Source of the DNA: Symsagittifera roscoffensis
Taxonomy: Eukaryota > Xenacoelomorpha > Acoela > Convolutidae
Assembly: GCF_963678635.1 (NCBI RefSeq)
Contig: NC_087062.1
Coordinates: 48,535,283 to 48,573,051, forward strand
DNA: 37,769 bases
Direction: 5' to 3'
Made by a program: the position numbers and the translations under genes. The notes under the pieces were generated by a model. The model was not told where the DNA came from, did no database searches, and saw nothing but the letters and a program-made list of their open reading frames with translations. This document shows, one piece after another, positions 13,838-22,762 of this stretch (positions are counted from its first letter, which is position 1; each line of letters begins with the position of its first letter).

Positions 13838-14356
13838 TGGTGACCTTCCTAGTGTTGTTGTAATTTGTGAATTATATGATAAGGGAAATAACTTTACATC
13901 TGTTGACCATTCAGTGTATCGCGTATAGTTTCCATGAATGACACATCTGAGATATTCTTGTTCATACATTCGACTAATCCATTTGTCCAAGATGCATGAG
14001 ATGTACGTTGTTTGTGTTTAATTATTTAAGTGGCAAAAGGTGATTATTTCGTTATTAATAATTTCAGTGCCATTGTCTATGACTAGTATTTCGGGTAATC
14101 CGGATTTCGCTATCCAGTAATCGTAGAGTGTTGTATATGCGTAGTAAGCATTACAATGGGGTACTGGGTTAAAATGTGAAAACGCATCAACAATTACCAT
14201 TATATATGAGTCTCCTTCTGAGAATGATGAAGTTGGCCCATTTGTGTCAAATGATATTGTGTGATTAAAATAGAGACTTTGTCCTGTAAAACCTTGTTTT
14301 TCTGCAATTTTTTCTTGATTTGGGTATAGGGTTTTTTTAATTGGCATATTATACAA
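13838..14356 (-). pseudogene. Integrase core fragment, gypsy-like copy 1
   Basis: Conceptual translation on the minus strand shows the retroviral-type integrase core: an FDTNGP block carrying the first catalytic Asp (codon 14246-14248), a VIVDAF beta strand, and an IDNGTE block with the second Asp (14075-14077). The frame then stops after FCHLNN at 14,018; the remaining part with the GLVE-type catalytic Glu (13969-13971) lies in another frame. Next to it copy 1 lacks 10 bp (TAATGAACGG) present in copy 2. The sequence stops at a GRSP-like position and continues as minisatellite. The frameshift after FCHLNN is shared with copy 2, so it predates the duplication. Confidence 0.85.
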
Positions 14357-14609
14357 TCATTGTTTAATACTTTGATCTAATTTGGTGCATTGGGGAAATA
14401 AAAACTTTTTATAAATTTAGAGTATGTCTTTTCTGATCCTGAATGTCCTTAAGTGTGGAGAGTATGTGAAGTATTGAATGCTAATAACATCTTGTTTAAG
14501 GGTAGACATGTTACTTTGAAATCAGGTGTTTGATATTCGAAAATATCTGTGTTTTCATTTATTGTAGTGTTATTGATTTTTCTGAAGTATCCAAGGAGTG
14601 TTTCGTTTC

Positions 14610-15224
14610 CTAACATTGTGGTATCAGCTTTGGTTGGCTTAGTTTTGTATTTGTGCCATGATTTAGCTGTCTGATGACGGGGTCAAGGTTTTGGTATTTT
14701 TGTAACAATTCCAGTGTGATTTTTTCTGTTGCTGGTAGGAAAATGTTTTCTACTTCTAGTTTTGATAGGGGTATGGTGTCAAGCGGGTCATGTAGATTAA
14801 AAATTTGATTTATCGTGTATTTTAAATCCTTTGGTAACGGTCCTGATAAATTTATGATATCAGTTAGGTTTTCCTTTTCCATTAAAGGGAATGTGTCCTT
14901 CCTATGTGGTTGTTGTTTAATTCGTTTTTGTTGAGTAATATTTTTGATCCAAGGTGAATATGGAATCTTTTTGAATGTAGTTTCCACTGCATATTTAAAT
15001 TGTAATCGTGGTGAAGTTTCATCTTTAGCGATATAAAATTTTATATTTTGTGGTATTTTAACTGTTGTTTTTCTTGTTAGTAGTTCAGGTGGTGTATTTC
15101 TACTAAGAGTGTCAGGTAAAGCAAGGTTTTTTCCTGCTGTCCATACTATGTGTACGTTTGGAAATTTCATTAGGTTTAGTTGAAATCTATAAACTGAATC
15201 TTTTCCAGCCTGATTGTATATCAA
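14610..15224 (-). pseudogene. RNase H C-terminal end and pol spacer, copy 1
   Basis: A 204-residue open frame. Its first ten or so residues come from gag sequence read out of frame; from VYRFQL onward it matches copy 2 RNase H (WTAGKNLALPDTLSRN, including the LPD motif typical of the RNase H end in gypsy pol), then a spacer ending in a frameshift near 14,640. It contains about 60 bases of spacer (SPWIKNITQQKR region) that copy 2 lacks. The N-terminal join is the internal deletion junction of this copy, so the protein as encoded is an artefact of decay. Confidence 0.8.
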
Positions 15225-15297
15225 TAGGTAAAACTAAAAAGCATTTTTGATCTGCGCCATCAAGTGTTGTTTGTATTAACGCCGTGCGTCTATGTAT

Positions 15298-16170
15298 TCA
15301 ATTTTGGTGAAGTGGTGTATTTTTGGGTTCAGGTCCTATATTCAAAATTATATTTACTGTGAGTGCATTTAAATAATCTTCTACAGAATATTCAGGGTCT
15401 GTACCTGTGAATACCATCAATGGTTTATTTGATGTTATTAGTGATCCACCCATTAGGTATGGATTCATAGTCATTTGGAGTGATTCTGCGGCATTTGGCA
15501 TTTTTGAAAAGTTTGCAAGTTGACCTGTTTGTGATTTCATGTTGTTGTAAATAATAAGTGGTGGGATTTCATTTTGCATTAGTGTTAGTTGATAATAATC
15601 TGTGTTAACTGGGTTTTGTATCTGTATTGTTTGATAGGGTTGTGTACTAGTTGGGTTTTGCGCTTGCAAGGGTTGGTGAGTTTGTGTACTAGCTAAGTTT
15701 TGAAGGTAAAAGTTTGTATTTTGAGATGCTAGACTTGGTCGAGGTTGTTGTACACGGTAATCCTGCGTATATGGTGCAAAAAGATCTGGTTGATAGTGGT
15801 CATCATCATCTGATGATAAATAGTTAGGTGTATAATAGGGTGTTTTATTTTGGTTTTGTTGTTTATTGTTTTTATTTTGTTGAAAAAATGGATAGTTTTC
15901 ACTTTGGTCTTGTGAAATTCGAGGATAATTATGAAATTTTACTAAATTTGTAGTTAGATGTTGTGAAAATAAATGATTTTGATTATTTGGGCGAAAGGAT
16001 TTAGACGTTTGTGGTCTATTTACATATTTATAATTGTGTTCTGCAAAGTTGTTTCTAGTGAATGTTCTTTGTTTTTGTATCGGTTTCATCATTGGTCTAA
16101 TTGGTTGATAGCTCACGTGTGCGTATCTTGGTTTAAAAAAAGAATGGCTGGTTGCTGTGAAATACACCAA
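15298..16170 (-). pseudogene. Gag fragment fused to minisatellite-derived N-terminus, copy 1
   Basis: A 290-residue frame. Residues 1-13 (MVYFTATSHSFFK) are encoded by the adjoining minisatellite; real gag sequence starts at PRYAHVSYQP. A Pro/Gln/Asn/Tyr-rich linker of about 200 residues follows, then the start of a Retrotrans_gag-type capsid (VFTGTDPEYSVEDYL). It ends at TGA (15298-15300) where copy 2 has a Trp codon (TGG, 22524-22526). Conversely, copy 2 has a stop (TAA, 22614-22616) where this copy has Tyr (15388-15390). Two nonsense mutations at different sites show independent decay after duplication. Function as a protein is unlikely, although it is the longest uninterrupted gag stretch here. 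Confidence 0.8.
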
Positions 16171-17236
16171 AATATTCTTAGAAAGAAGAATGACTGGTCG
16201 CTAAAAAATTAACCGAAGCATCTTAGAAAAAAGAATGGCTGGTCAATTTGAAATTAACCGAAGTATTGTTAAAAAAAATGACTGGTCGCTGTGAAAACAA
16301 TTGAAGTGTTCTAAGAAAAAAAATAGCTGGTCGCTATGAAATTAAAAGAAGTATTCTATTCTTAGAAAAAAAATGGCTGGTCGCGATGAAATTAATCGAA
16401 ACATATAATTTTAAAGTGACTGGGCGCTGTAAAATTAACCGAAGTATTTTTAAAAAAAGAATAACTGGTCGCTGTGAAAACAACCGAAGTATTCTCAGAA
16501 AGAAGAATGACTGGTCGCTGTAAAATAAACTGAAGAATCCTAAAAAATGAATGGCTGGTCGCTGTGAAAATAACCGAAGTATTTAGAAAAATGACTGGTC
16601 GCTGTGAAAATAACAGAAGTATTCCTAGAAAAAAAGACTGGTCGCTGTGAAATTAACCAAACTGTTTTTTAAAAAAAAATGACTGGGCGCTGTAAAATTA
16701 ACTAAAGTATCTTGGAAAAAAGAATGGCTGGTCGCTGTGAAATTGACCGAAGTCTTTTTAGAAAAAAAATGACTGGGCGCTGTAAAAGTAACTGAAGTAT
16801 CTTAGAAAAAAAGAATGGCTGGTCGCTGTGAAATTAACCGAAGTTTTCTTTGAAAAAAAGGCTGGTCGCTGTGAAACTAACCGAAGTATTTTTAAAAAAG
16901 AATGAATGGTCGCTGTGAAAATAGTCGAAGTATTCCTAGAAAAATGAATGGTTCTCGCTGTAAAAGCAACTGAAGTGTTCTTAGAAAACAATGGCTGGTG
17001 ATTGTGAAATTAAACGAAAAATTTTACTCTTAGAAAAGAATGGGTGAACGCTGTGGAATCAACCGAAGAAATTTAAAAAAAATGACTGGACCCTGTAAAA
17101 TTAGCCGAAACATTTTTAAAAAAAGAATGGCTGTTCGCTGTGAAAACAACAGGAGTATTTTAGAGAGAAGAATGACTGGTCGCTGTGAAATTAACCGAAG
17201 TGTCTTAGAAAAAAAATGGCTGGTCGCTGTGAAACT
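16130..17236. repeat. Minisatellite array B (same unit as array A)
   Basis: About 1.1 kb of the same roughly 46-bp unit lies between the two gypsy-like copies. Its last 330 bp or more (from about 16,904) matches the end of array A (from about 13,501) unit by unit, including the rare forms GTGGAATCAACCGAAGAAA, GACTGGACCCTG and AACAACAGGAGTATTTTAGA. Both run into the same retroelement base. This shows array B's right end and array A's right end are copies of one block. Confidence 0.95.
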
Positions 17237-17910
17237 ATGGTGACCTTCCTAGTGTTGTTGTAATTTGTGAATTATATGATAAGGGAAATAACTTTACATC
17301 TGTTGACCATTCAGTGTATCGCGTATCATTTCCATGAATGATACATCTGAGATATTCTTGTAATGAACGGTTCATACATTCGACTAATCCATTTGTCCAA
17401 GATGCATGAGATGTACGTGGTTTGTGTTTAATTATTTAAGTGGCAAAAGGTGATTATTTCGTTATTAATAAATTCAGTGCCATTGTCTGTGACTAGTATT
17501 TCGGGTAATCCGAATTTAGCTATCCAATAATCGTAGAGGGTTGTATATGCGTAGTAAGCATTACAATGGGGTACTGGGTTAAGTGCTACATAGTGTAAAA
17601 ATGCATCAACAATTACCATTATATATGAGTCTCCTTCTGAGGATGGTGAAATTGGCCCTTTTGTGTCAAATGATACTCTGTGATTAAAATAGAGACTTTG
17701 TCCTTCAAAATCTTGTTTTTCTGCGATTTGTTTTTGATTTGGGTATAGGGTTTATTTAATTGGCAAATTATACAATCATTGCTTAATACTTTGACCCAAA
17801 TTGGTGCATTGGGGAAAAAAAACTTTTTATAACTTTAGAGTATGTCTTTTCTGATCCTGAATGTCCTTTAGTGTGGAGAGTACGTGAAGTATTGAAGGCT
17901 ATTAACATCA
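17237..17910 (-). pseudogene. Integrase, gypsy-like copy 2
   Basis: The HHCC zinc-binding module is visible at about 17,890-17,770 (LHTKGH, then CIIC in another frame), broken by a frameshift at the T-run near 17,820. The catalytic core follows: FDTKGP with the first Asp (17665-17667), MVIVDAF, VTDNGTEF with the second Asp (17485-17487), a frame stop after FCHLNN at 17,428, then GLVE with the Glu (17379-17381) in a shifted frame. All three catalytic residues are present but not in one frame. Integrase inserts the cDNA into the host chromosome. Translation reaches GRSP and then enters the minisatellite, so the C-terminal part is gone. Copy 1 shares this frameshift and end point. Confidence 0.88.
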
Positions 17911-18006
17911 TATTTAAGGGTAGACACGTTTCTTTGAAATCAGGTGTTTGATATACGAAAATATCTGTGTTTCATTTATAGTAGTGTTATTGAATTTTCT
18001 GAAGTA

Positions 18007-19526
18007 TCAAATGAGTGTTTTGTTTCCTAAGATTGTGGTATCAGCTTTGGTTGACTGAGTTTTGTATTTGTGCCATGACTTTAGCTGTCTGATGACGGGG
18101 TCAAGGTTTTGGTGTTTTTGTAAGAATTCCAGTGTGATTTTTTCTGTTGCTGGTAGGAAAATGTTTTCTTTTTCTATTTTTGATAGGGGTATGGTGTCAA
18201 GTGGGTCATGTAGATTAAAAACTTGATTCATCGTGTATTTTGAATCCTTTAGTAACTGTCCTGATAAATTTATGATATCAGTTAGGTTTTCCTTTTCCGT
18301 AGTTTCCACTGCATATTTAAATTCTAATCGTGGTGAAGTTTCATCTTTAGCAACATAAAATTTTATATTTTGTGGTATTTTAACTGTTGTTTTTCCTGTT
18401 AGTAGTTCAGGTGGTGTATTTCTACTAAAAGTGTCAGGTAGAGCAAGGTTTTTTCCTGCTGTCCATACTAAGTGTACGTTTGGAAATTTTATTAGGATTA
18501 GTTGAAATCTATAAACTCTATGGTTTGGATTTGATTTTTGCGTAAAAAGAAATATGATAGGTTTGTGGTCTGTAAATAAAACTGTTGGATGTTTTGATCC
18601 AAGTATCAAAAATTCATATTCTGTTAGAGTATGTATGATTGCTGTGCATTCTCTCATAAGAGTAGAGAGTCGTAATTCAGCTTGTGTAAATAGGCAAAAA
18701 TTTGCTGCTATAATATTCATTTTATTTGTTCCATTGTGCGATTGTAATAATGCTGCACCGATGCCAAAATTTGAAGCATCGCACATTGCATAACATGGTT
18801 GATGAGGATCTGGAATTGTGTTTGAAATTTGTTCAGTGAGAATTTTTTTGATTTCTTCAAATCGTGTTTGATGTTCTGTTGTCCATTCAAAAGTATTTTG
18901 TTGTCTAGAAATATTATAGAATGGTCTTAAGTATAATTTTCCTTTATGTACGTATTTACTTAAGAAATTTAACATACCAAGGAATTCTTGGATTTTCTTT
19001 TAATTTGTAAGTGGTTGGAGTTTTTGAGTTGCATCAATTCGTGGTTTCAGTGGGGTTATAGTGTCTATTTCTATGATGTGTCCAACAAATTTTACGCATG
19101 TTAAGAAAAAATGTGATTCATCTGGGGCTGCTTTCAAGTTTTCGTTCTCTTAAATTTGATGATATTTTTCTAGAACTATGGACATTTCATCTTTTGTTTG
19201 CGATTGCATAAAGACATCGTCTAAGTATGTGATTGCATTTTTATTGGGTATGATTGGTCTAAAAATTTTGCTCATGAATGCTGAGAAAGCTGCTGGTCCT
19301 ATGGATATTCCATAGAATAATCTATTAAATTTGTATTGTTGATTTCCAATAACGAATTGTGTTAATCGTCGTGATTGTTCATCTAGTGGCATTTGGTTAT
19401 ATGCCTGATTCATATCTGCGGTTGTGAAGTATTTACCGTTTATCTTTGTTAAAATTACTTGAATTGGTTCTATTGGCCAATTACAATTAGATTCATCAAT
19501 AAGTGAACTGAGGTATCTAGCATCTA
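18007..19526 (-). pseudogene. RT (palm, thumb) plus RNase H, gypsy-like copy 2
   Basis: One minus-strand frame covers most of RT and RNase H. RT motif A is TTADMNQAYN (Asp codon 19414-19416), the FNRLFYGISIGPAAF block follows, and the catalytic YLDD lies at 19216-19227. Two in-frame stops interrupt it, TAA at 19150-19152 and TAA at 19000-19002. Beyond them come EFLGMLNFLSKY and the RNase H: CDASNFGIGAALLQ (Asp), RECTAII (Glu), FTDHKP (Asp), and LPDTFSRN at the end. A spacer of about 100 residues then runs to the stop at 18,007. RT/RNase H copies the element RNA into DNA. Motif residues are conserved; only the stops make it non-functional. Confidence 0.92.
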
Positions 19527-19724
19527 AAACTTTTTTAGTGTTTCTCCTTTAGCGAGAATAATAACAAGGTGTATAAAGGTGTTTAATTTTGGTAGTTCTT
19601 CTTTATTTACTGGAGATATGATTTCGTATTGTTCTAGAATGTCAAGTAATCTATTGACTTGGTCATGTAAGTGAATTGGTACTTTGCTTGCTGTTTGTTT
19701 TTTGAAAACTGCGCCATGTTTCAA
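19524..19724 (-). pseudogene. RT N-terminal (fingers) segment, gypsy-like copy 2
   Basis: Contains VPIHLHDQVNRLLDILEQY, EIISPVN and VIILAKGETLK, the fingers region that precedes the LDARYLSSLID block of gypsy RTs. The frame ends at TAG inside an A-run near 19,527; VLDARYLSSLIDES continues in the next frame. This is a simple length change in a homopolymer. The Met at 19,724 is an internal residue, not a start. Confidence 0.85.
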
Positions 19725-19821
19725 GGGTAAATGTAGTGGTCAATATATTTTTTCAACGTCAAATTTAGATGTTGCATAAACTGTTGGATATCTTAACAGT
19801 AAATCGGCTAATTTTTCAAAT

Positions 19822-20229
19822 TCATGAGTGTTGAAAATTGAACATTGTCAAGAATTTTTGTTGTTGTTCTGTATAGTGTGATATTTTGAATGTTGGTTTC
19901 AAATAAGGTGTTTTCCTGAAATAGTCTGTGTTCCTTTTTTCATTGCTTATTATATTATTTATTGATATATCTTCATCGAGAATTGTTGGTTGACATATGT
20001 CTAGAAGTTGAAATATATTATTTACTCTGTATGCTACTTCTTTTGTTTGGGAAGTTGTTGCATTGGTTTCACAATATCCTAGGAGTCCTAAAGGTAGGGT
20101 GATTTTGTATGGTGAATTATTATAAACATGTAGGGAAATAATATCGGAGTTTGAGTTTTTCATGTTTTTTGTGGATAAAATTGTTACTCTAAAAAATTTG
20201 TGAATTGGTCTAAATTCAAAGTCAGACAT
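19822..20229 (-). pseudogene. Region between protease and RT, gypsy-like pol
   Basis: A 135-residue open frame (start MSDFEFRPIHKFF; contains YKITLPLGLLGYCE and YTEQQQKFLTMFNFQHS). By position it is the stretch between the aspartic protease and the RT fingers in pol. I do not recognise a catalytic motif. The YNNSPYKITLPLGLLGY pattern resembles the strand-rich region that often precedes gypsy RT, but this is a weak argument. It is separated from the RT segment by a short frame break near 19,740-19,820. Confidence 0.6.
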
Positions 20230-20332
20230 ATCGAGATGTTGTCTGTTTTGACTTTTGACGTATTGGTGAATTTGTTTAATCGGAAATTCGTAAATGTATC
20301 CTGAGAGTGGTTTAAGATGTTTTCTTTCTTTA

Positions 20333-20569
20333 TTATAGATAGGGTAAAGTTTTGAAAAAAAATGGTGGTTGTTTGATCATTCTTTGGAAGAATGTTAAAG
20401 CAGTGTTTTCCATTCTTGTATATTTATCTTCTACATTAGTTTTGCTGTCTAGTATTTTAAAAGTTGGTATGTATTTTGTGATGAATGGGATTCCAATAAT
20501 TTTGTGAATTATATCTGTGCTATGGAATGTTTGTTTAAATGGTTTACTTAGGAGTTTGTTTTGTTCCAT
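20333..20569 (-). pseudogene. Protease C-terminal / connecting segment, gypsy-like pol
   Basis: A 78-residue frame with IIHKIIGIPFITKYIPTFKI. In position and pattern (a G-I-P-F-I block after a strand of polar residues) it fits the second half of a retroviral-type aspartic protease, where the hydrophobic-Leu/Ile-Gly motif sits. The active-site half is in the next feature upstream, in a different frame. Assignment rests on order and weak motif similarity. Confidence 0.5.
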
Positions 20570-20664
20570 TGTTTTAATGGGAACGAGGAAAAGTTGAATT
20601 TTTCCATAATTTGTTAAGGTTGAGCCTGGTGCTGTTGCTAGTCTACTGGCTGTTTTTACAGGTG

Positions 20665-20985
20665 TTAATTTCGGCTGTAAATTTTGATTTCATTCCAAGT
20701 TGGAAATTTAATGATATTCGATTCTGCTCCAGAGTCTATTAAAAAATCTATTTCAAGGTCTGGTGATTGGAATTCTTTACTTTTTGGACTTTCTAAAAGA
20801 AAGGTGATTGTCCAAAATTTTTCTTTTGGTGGTTTTTTTGGTATAAGTTGGTAAATGTGATTTGTACTAGAACATGGTGTTTGTTGTTTTTCAGGTTCGT
20901 GTAATGTCGTTACATTATTTACTATTTGCTTGTTTGGTATATTTCTACTTCTAGGTCTAGTGTGATGGTCTAAAAGTAATTCCAA
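20665..20985 (-). pseudogene. Aspartic protease active-site segment, gypsy-like pol
   Basis: Contains EIDFLIDSGAESNIIK, the retroviral-type aspartic protease active site, with the D-S-G-A-E-S codons at 20719-20736. Such a protease works as a dimer and cuts the Gag-Pol polyprotein. About 80 Lys/Pro/Thr-rich residues precede the motif. The frame stops at about 20,665 and the rest lies in a shifted frame. The catalytic Asp is intact. Confidence 0.85.
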
Positions 20986-21200
20986 CTGATTTTCGTAGAT
21001 ATGTGAATGAAAAGGTTGTTCGTATGTAACTGTTTCATAATCATTTTCAACTTTTATTATGTTGATTAAAATTGTGTTTTCTGTATCACTTTCACTGTCT
21101 GTAGATTCACAATTGACGTGGTTTAATTGTAATTCAGTAGTTTCTGTGTTATCGATACCAGGGGGGTCTGAATTTTTTTTTCCAGTTGTTTGTACTTGAT

Positions 21201-21557
21201 TTACTTGTCTCTGATGTATTGGTCTATTACTTCTATACTTGTTTTGAGAATCTGGACAACGTGTGTTATTTCTTTTAGGTGATTGAGTGTTGTTTCTTTG
21301 TCTATTGTTATAGTTTGAATTCCTACTTTGTAAATTTTCTCGTAATCTGGTTTAATAATTGTTATAATAAGATCTTTGTTGATTTGATCTGTTGTTTGAA
21401 TTATCTCGTCATCGGTTATTATATAGTTGATTTCGATTATTCGAATAGCTTTTGTTTCTATTGTTGGAATAACTTCTATGTCTATTTTACGATAAGTTTC
21501 TTGATCTGTCATTTGAATAGTGTCTATTCCTAGAATGTGAATGGGAACTGGTATCAA
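21201..21557 (-). pseudogene. Ile/Thr-rich linker between nucleocapsid and protease
   Basis: 118 residues dominated by Ile, Thr, Asp and Lys in a loose repeating pattern (TIETKAIRIIEINYIITDDEI and similar). No domain is recognised. It lies between the CCHC knuckle and the protease, in step with a Gag-Pol linker. The repetitive composition suggests slippage-driven growth. Whether it is truly translated in an intact relative cannot be told here. Confidence 0.5.
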
Positions 21558-21881
21558 ACGAATAGTTCGGTCTATTTGAGTTTGATCGTGAATAATTATT
21601 TCGATTTTGAATATTTCGACTGTATGATCGAATATGTCTGTTTTGTGAGGAATTTCGTGAATTTCTTTGATCTGGTGATCTGCCTCTGTAGTTAGAGTTA
21701 TAATGTGACTAATTTCTTTAATAATTTGAGTTATTAGGAAGTGGTTTTCCGGAGCTATTTTTACTGTGAATATTTTTATTTGGTAGGTTTGGAGCTTTTT
21801 TCATGTATTGCTAAAAAGATTTGTTTGGTTTGGTTCTTTGTACTTTTGTGGTTCATTCTGATTGTCTTGTTGTTTTTGTCT

Positions 21882-21923
21882 GCATTCAGAAATGCTATGT
21901 CCGTATCTTCGACAAAAGTTACA
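21882..21923 (-). pseudogene. Nucleocapsid zinc knuckle (CCHC), gypsy-like gag
   Basis: CNFCRRYGHSISEC fits C-x2-C-x4-H-x4-C exactly; this motif in Gag nucleocapsid binds genomic RNA. It is preceded by Gln-Lys-Trp and followed by RQKQQ. The frame differs from the upstream gag segment ending at 21,919, so a frameshift separates them in an A/T-rich stretch near 21,935-21,950. All four zinc ligands are kept. Confidence 0.88.
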
Positions 21924-22233
21924 CCATTTTTGAATGATGATTTACCTTAAAAAATTCAATTTTTTTCATATATATATTCAAAATTTCGGTGATTTTTTTG
22001 GATGAATCTGTTTCTGAGTTATGTATATTATTTATTTGTGTTGTTATTGTTTGAATATTATTAACAATTTGTAATTTGAGATTTTCTATTTCTTCTAGTT
22101 TCATAGTGATTTCTGCTTGTTCTAGTTTATCTACTAGTTTTCTAAAATCTAAATCTGGCTCTCGAATTGAGGAGGGATGTGATGCTCTCTTTTTGATTGG
22201 TATTTTTCGTAATTGAGTTGTTAGAGTCATCAT
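21919..22233 (-). pseudogene. Gag coiled-coil-like segment
   Basis: 104 residues with a helix-rich, charged region (LDFRKLVDKLEQAEITMKL then EEIENLKLQIVNNIQ) suggesting a coiled coil between capsid and nucleocapsid. The upstream part (RKIPIKKRASHPSS) is basic. It follows the capsid frame end at 22,233 after a frameshift and precedes the zinc knuckle. Role inferred from position only. Confidence 0.65.
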
Positions 22234-22680
22234 TAAAATTTCTGTCCTTTTGTGTTTTTATAATCATTAGTGTTTAGTGAGTATGCTTTTTGTACTAGTG
22301 TTTCGATCCTTACTGCTAGTTGTTTGATCGTTTCGTTTGGTAGTCTACGAATTTCATTGCATAAAAATCTTTGATGTTGTTTGTTCCTTTCTGAATCAAA
22401 CATTTTTGAAAATTCTTGTGTGAATCTTTTCCAGCCTGATTTTATATCAATAGGAAAAACTAAAAAGCATTTTTGAGCTGCGCCATCAAGTGTTGTTTGT
22501 ATTAACGCCGTGCGTCTATGTATCCAATTTTGGTGAAGTGGTGTCTTTTTGGGTTCAGGTCCTATATTCAAAATTAAATTTAATGTGAGTGCATTTAAAT
22601 AATCTTCTACAGATTATTCAGGGTCTGTACCGGTGAATACCATCAATGGTTTATTTGATGTTATTGGTGATCCACCCATT
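22233..22680 (-). pseudogene. Gag capsid (Retrotrans_gag-type) region, copy 2
   Basis: Shows the pattern of retrotransposon capsid: VFTGTDPE, VEDYLNAL, a Trp-Ile-His-Arg-Arg block, TALIQTTLDGAAQK, then WKRFTQEFSKMF and IRRLPNETIKQLAVRIETLV. Gag capsid assembles the virus-like particle. An in-frame TAA (22614-22616) splits it; copy 1 has Tyr there. The frame runs to a stop at 22,233, after which gag continues in another frame. Confidence 0.8.
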
Positions 22681-22762
22681 AGGTATGGATTCATAGTCAT
22701 TTGGAGTGATTCTGCGGTATTTGGCATTTGTGAAAAGTTTGCAAGTTGACCTTTTTGTGATT

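Larger units (their letters stand above)
1..13838. repeat. Large minisatellite array A (about 46-bp unit)
   Basis: The whole stretch is head-to-tail copies of one degenerate unit. On the + strand a typical unit reads GGCTGGTCGCTGTGAAA, then TTAACCGAAG, then TATTCTTAG and an A-rich tail ending in AAGAAT; I count 46 bases for a typical unit, with others near 44-52 because of A-run changes and a TATTCTATTCTTAG variant. Length divided by unit size suggests roughly 300 units (an estimate, not a count). Diagnostic variants (GGTCGATGTATAAACAAC, GGGAGCTGTAAAATTAACAG, GGCTAATCGCTG) recur in the same local order, so the array has higher-order structure. Open frames of up to about 158 residues on the minus strand arise from the T-rich sequence and change frame with unit length; I do not call them genes. 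The array starts before the window and ends at a retroelement junction at 13,838. Confidence 0.97.
13838..16130 (-). mobile_element. Gypsy-like LTR retroelement, copy 1, deleted and LTR-less
   Basis: In minus-strand order this fragment holds part of gag (about 16,130-15,200), then jumps directly into the RNase H C-terminal region, a spacer, and integrase (to 13,838). Compared with copy 2, the interval corresponding to about 18,515-22,425 (capsid C-terminal part, CCHC knuckle, protease, RT, most of RNase H) is missing, joined near 15,195. Conversely it keeps about 360 bp of gag (about 15,548-15,910) that copy 2 lost. Both ends abut minisatellite: the integrase end at 13,838, and the gag end at about 16,130 where copy 2 continues instead into more gag. 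No LTR is seen at either end. It cannot be autonomous. Confidence 0.9.

Noticed and set aside
1-13838. CRISPR-like pattern: conserved core of about 27 bp alternating with a variable stretch of about 19 bp
   Set aside because: The variable parts are not unique spacers but degenerate A-rich copies of each other, the core itself varies, lengths are irregular, and the context is an animal genome with retrotransposons.
18554-18793. 79-residue plus-strand open frame
   Set aside because: Antisense to the clearly recognisable RNase H domain on the minus strand.
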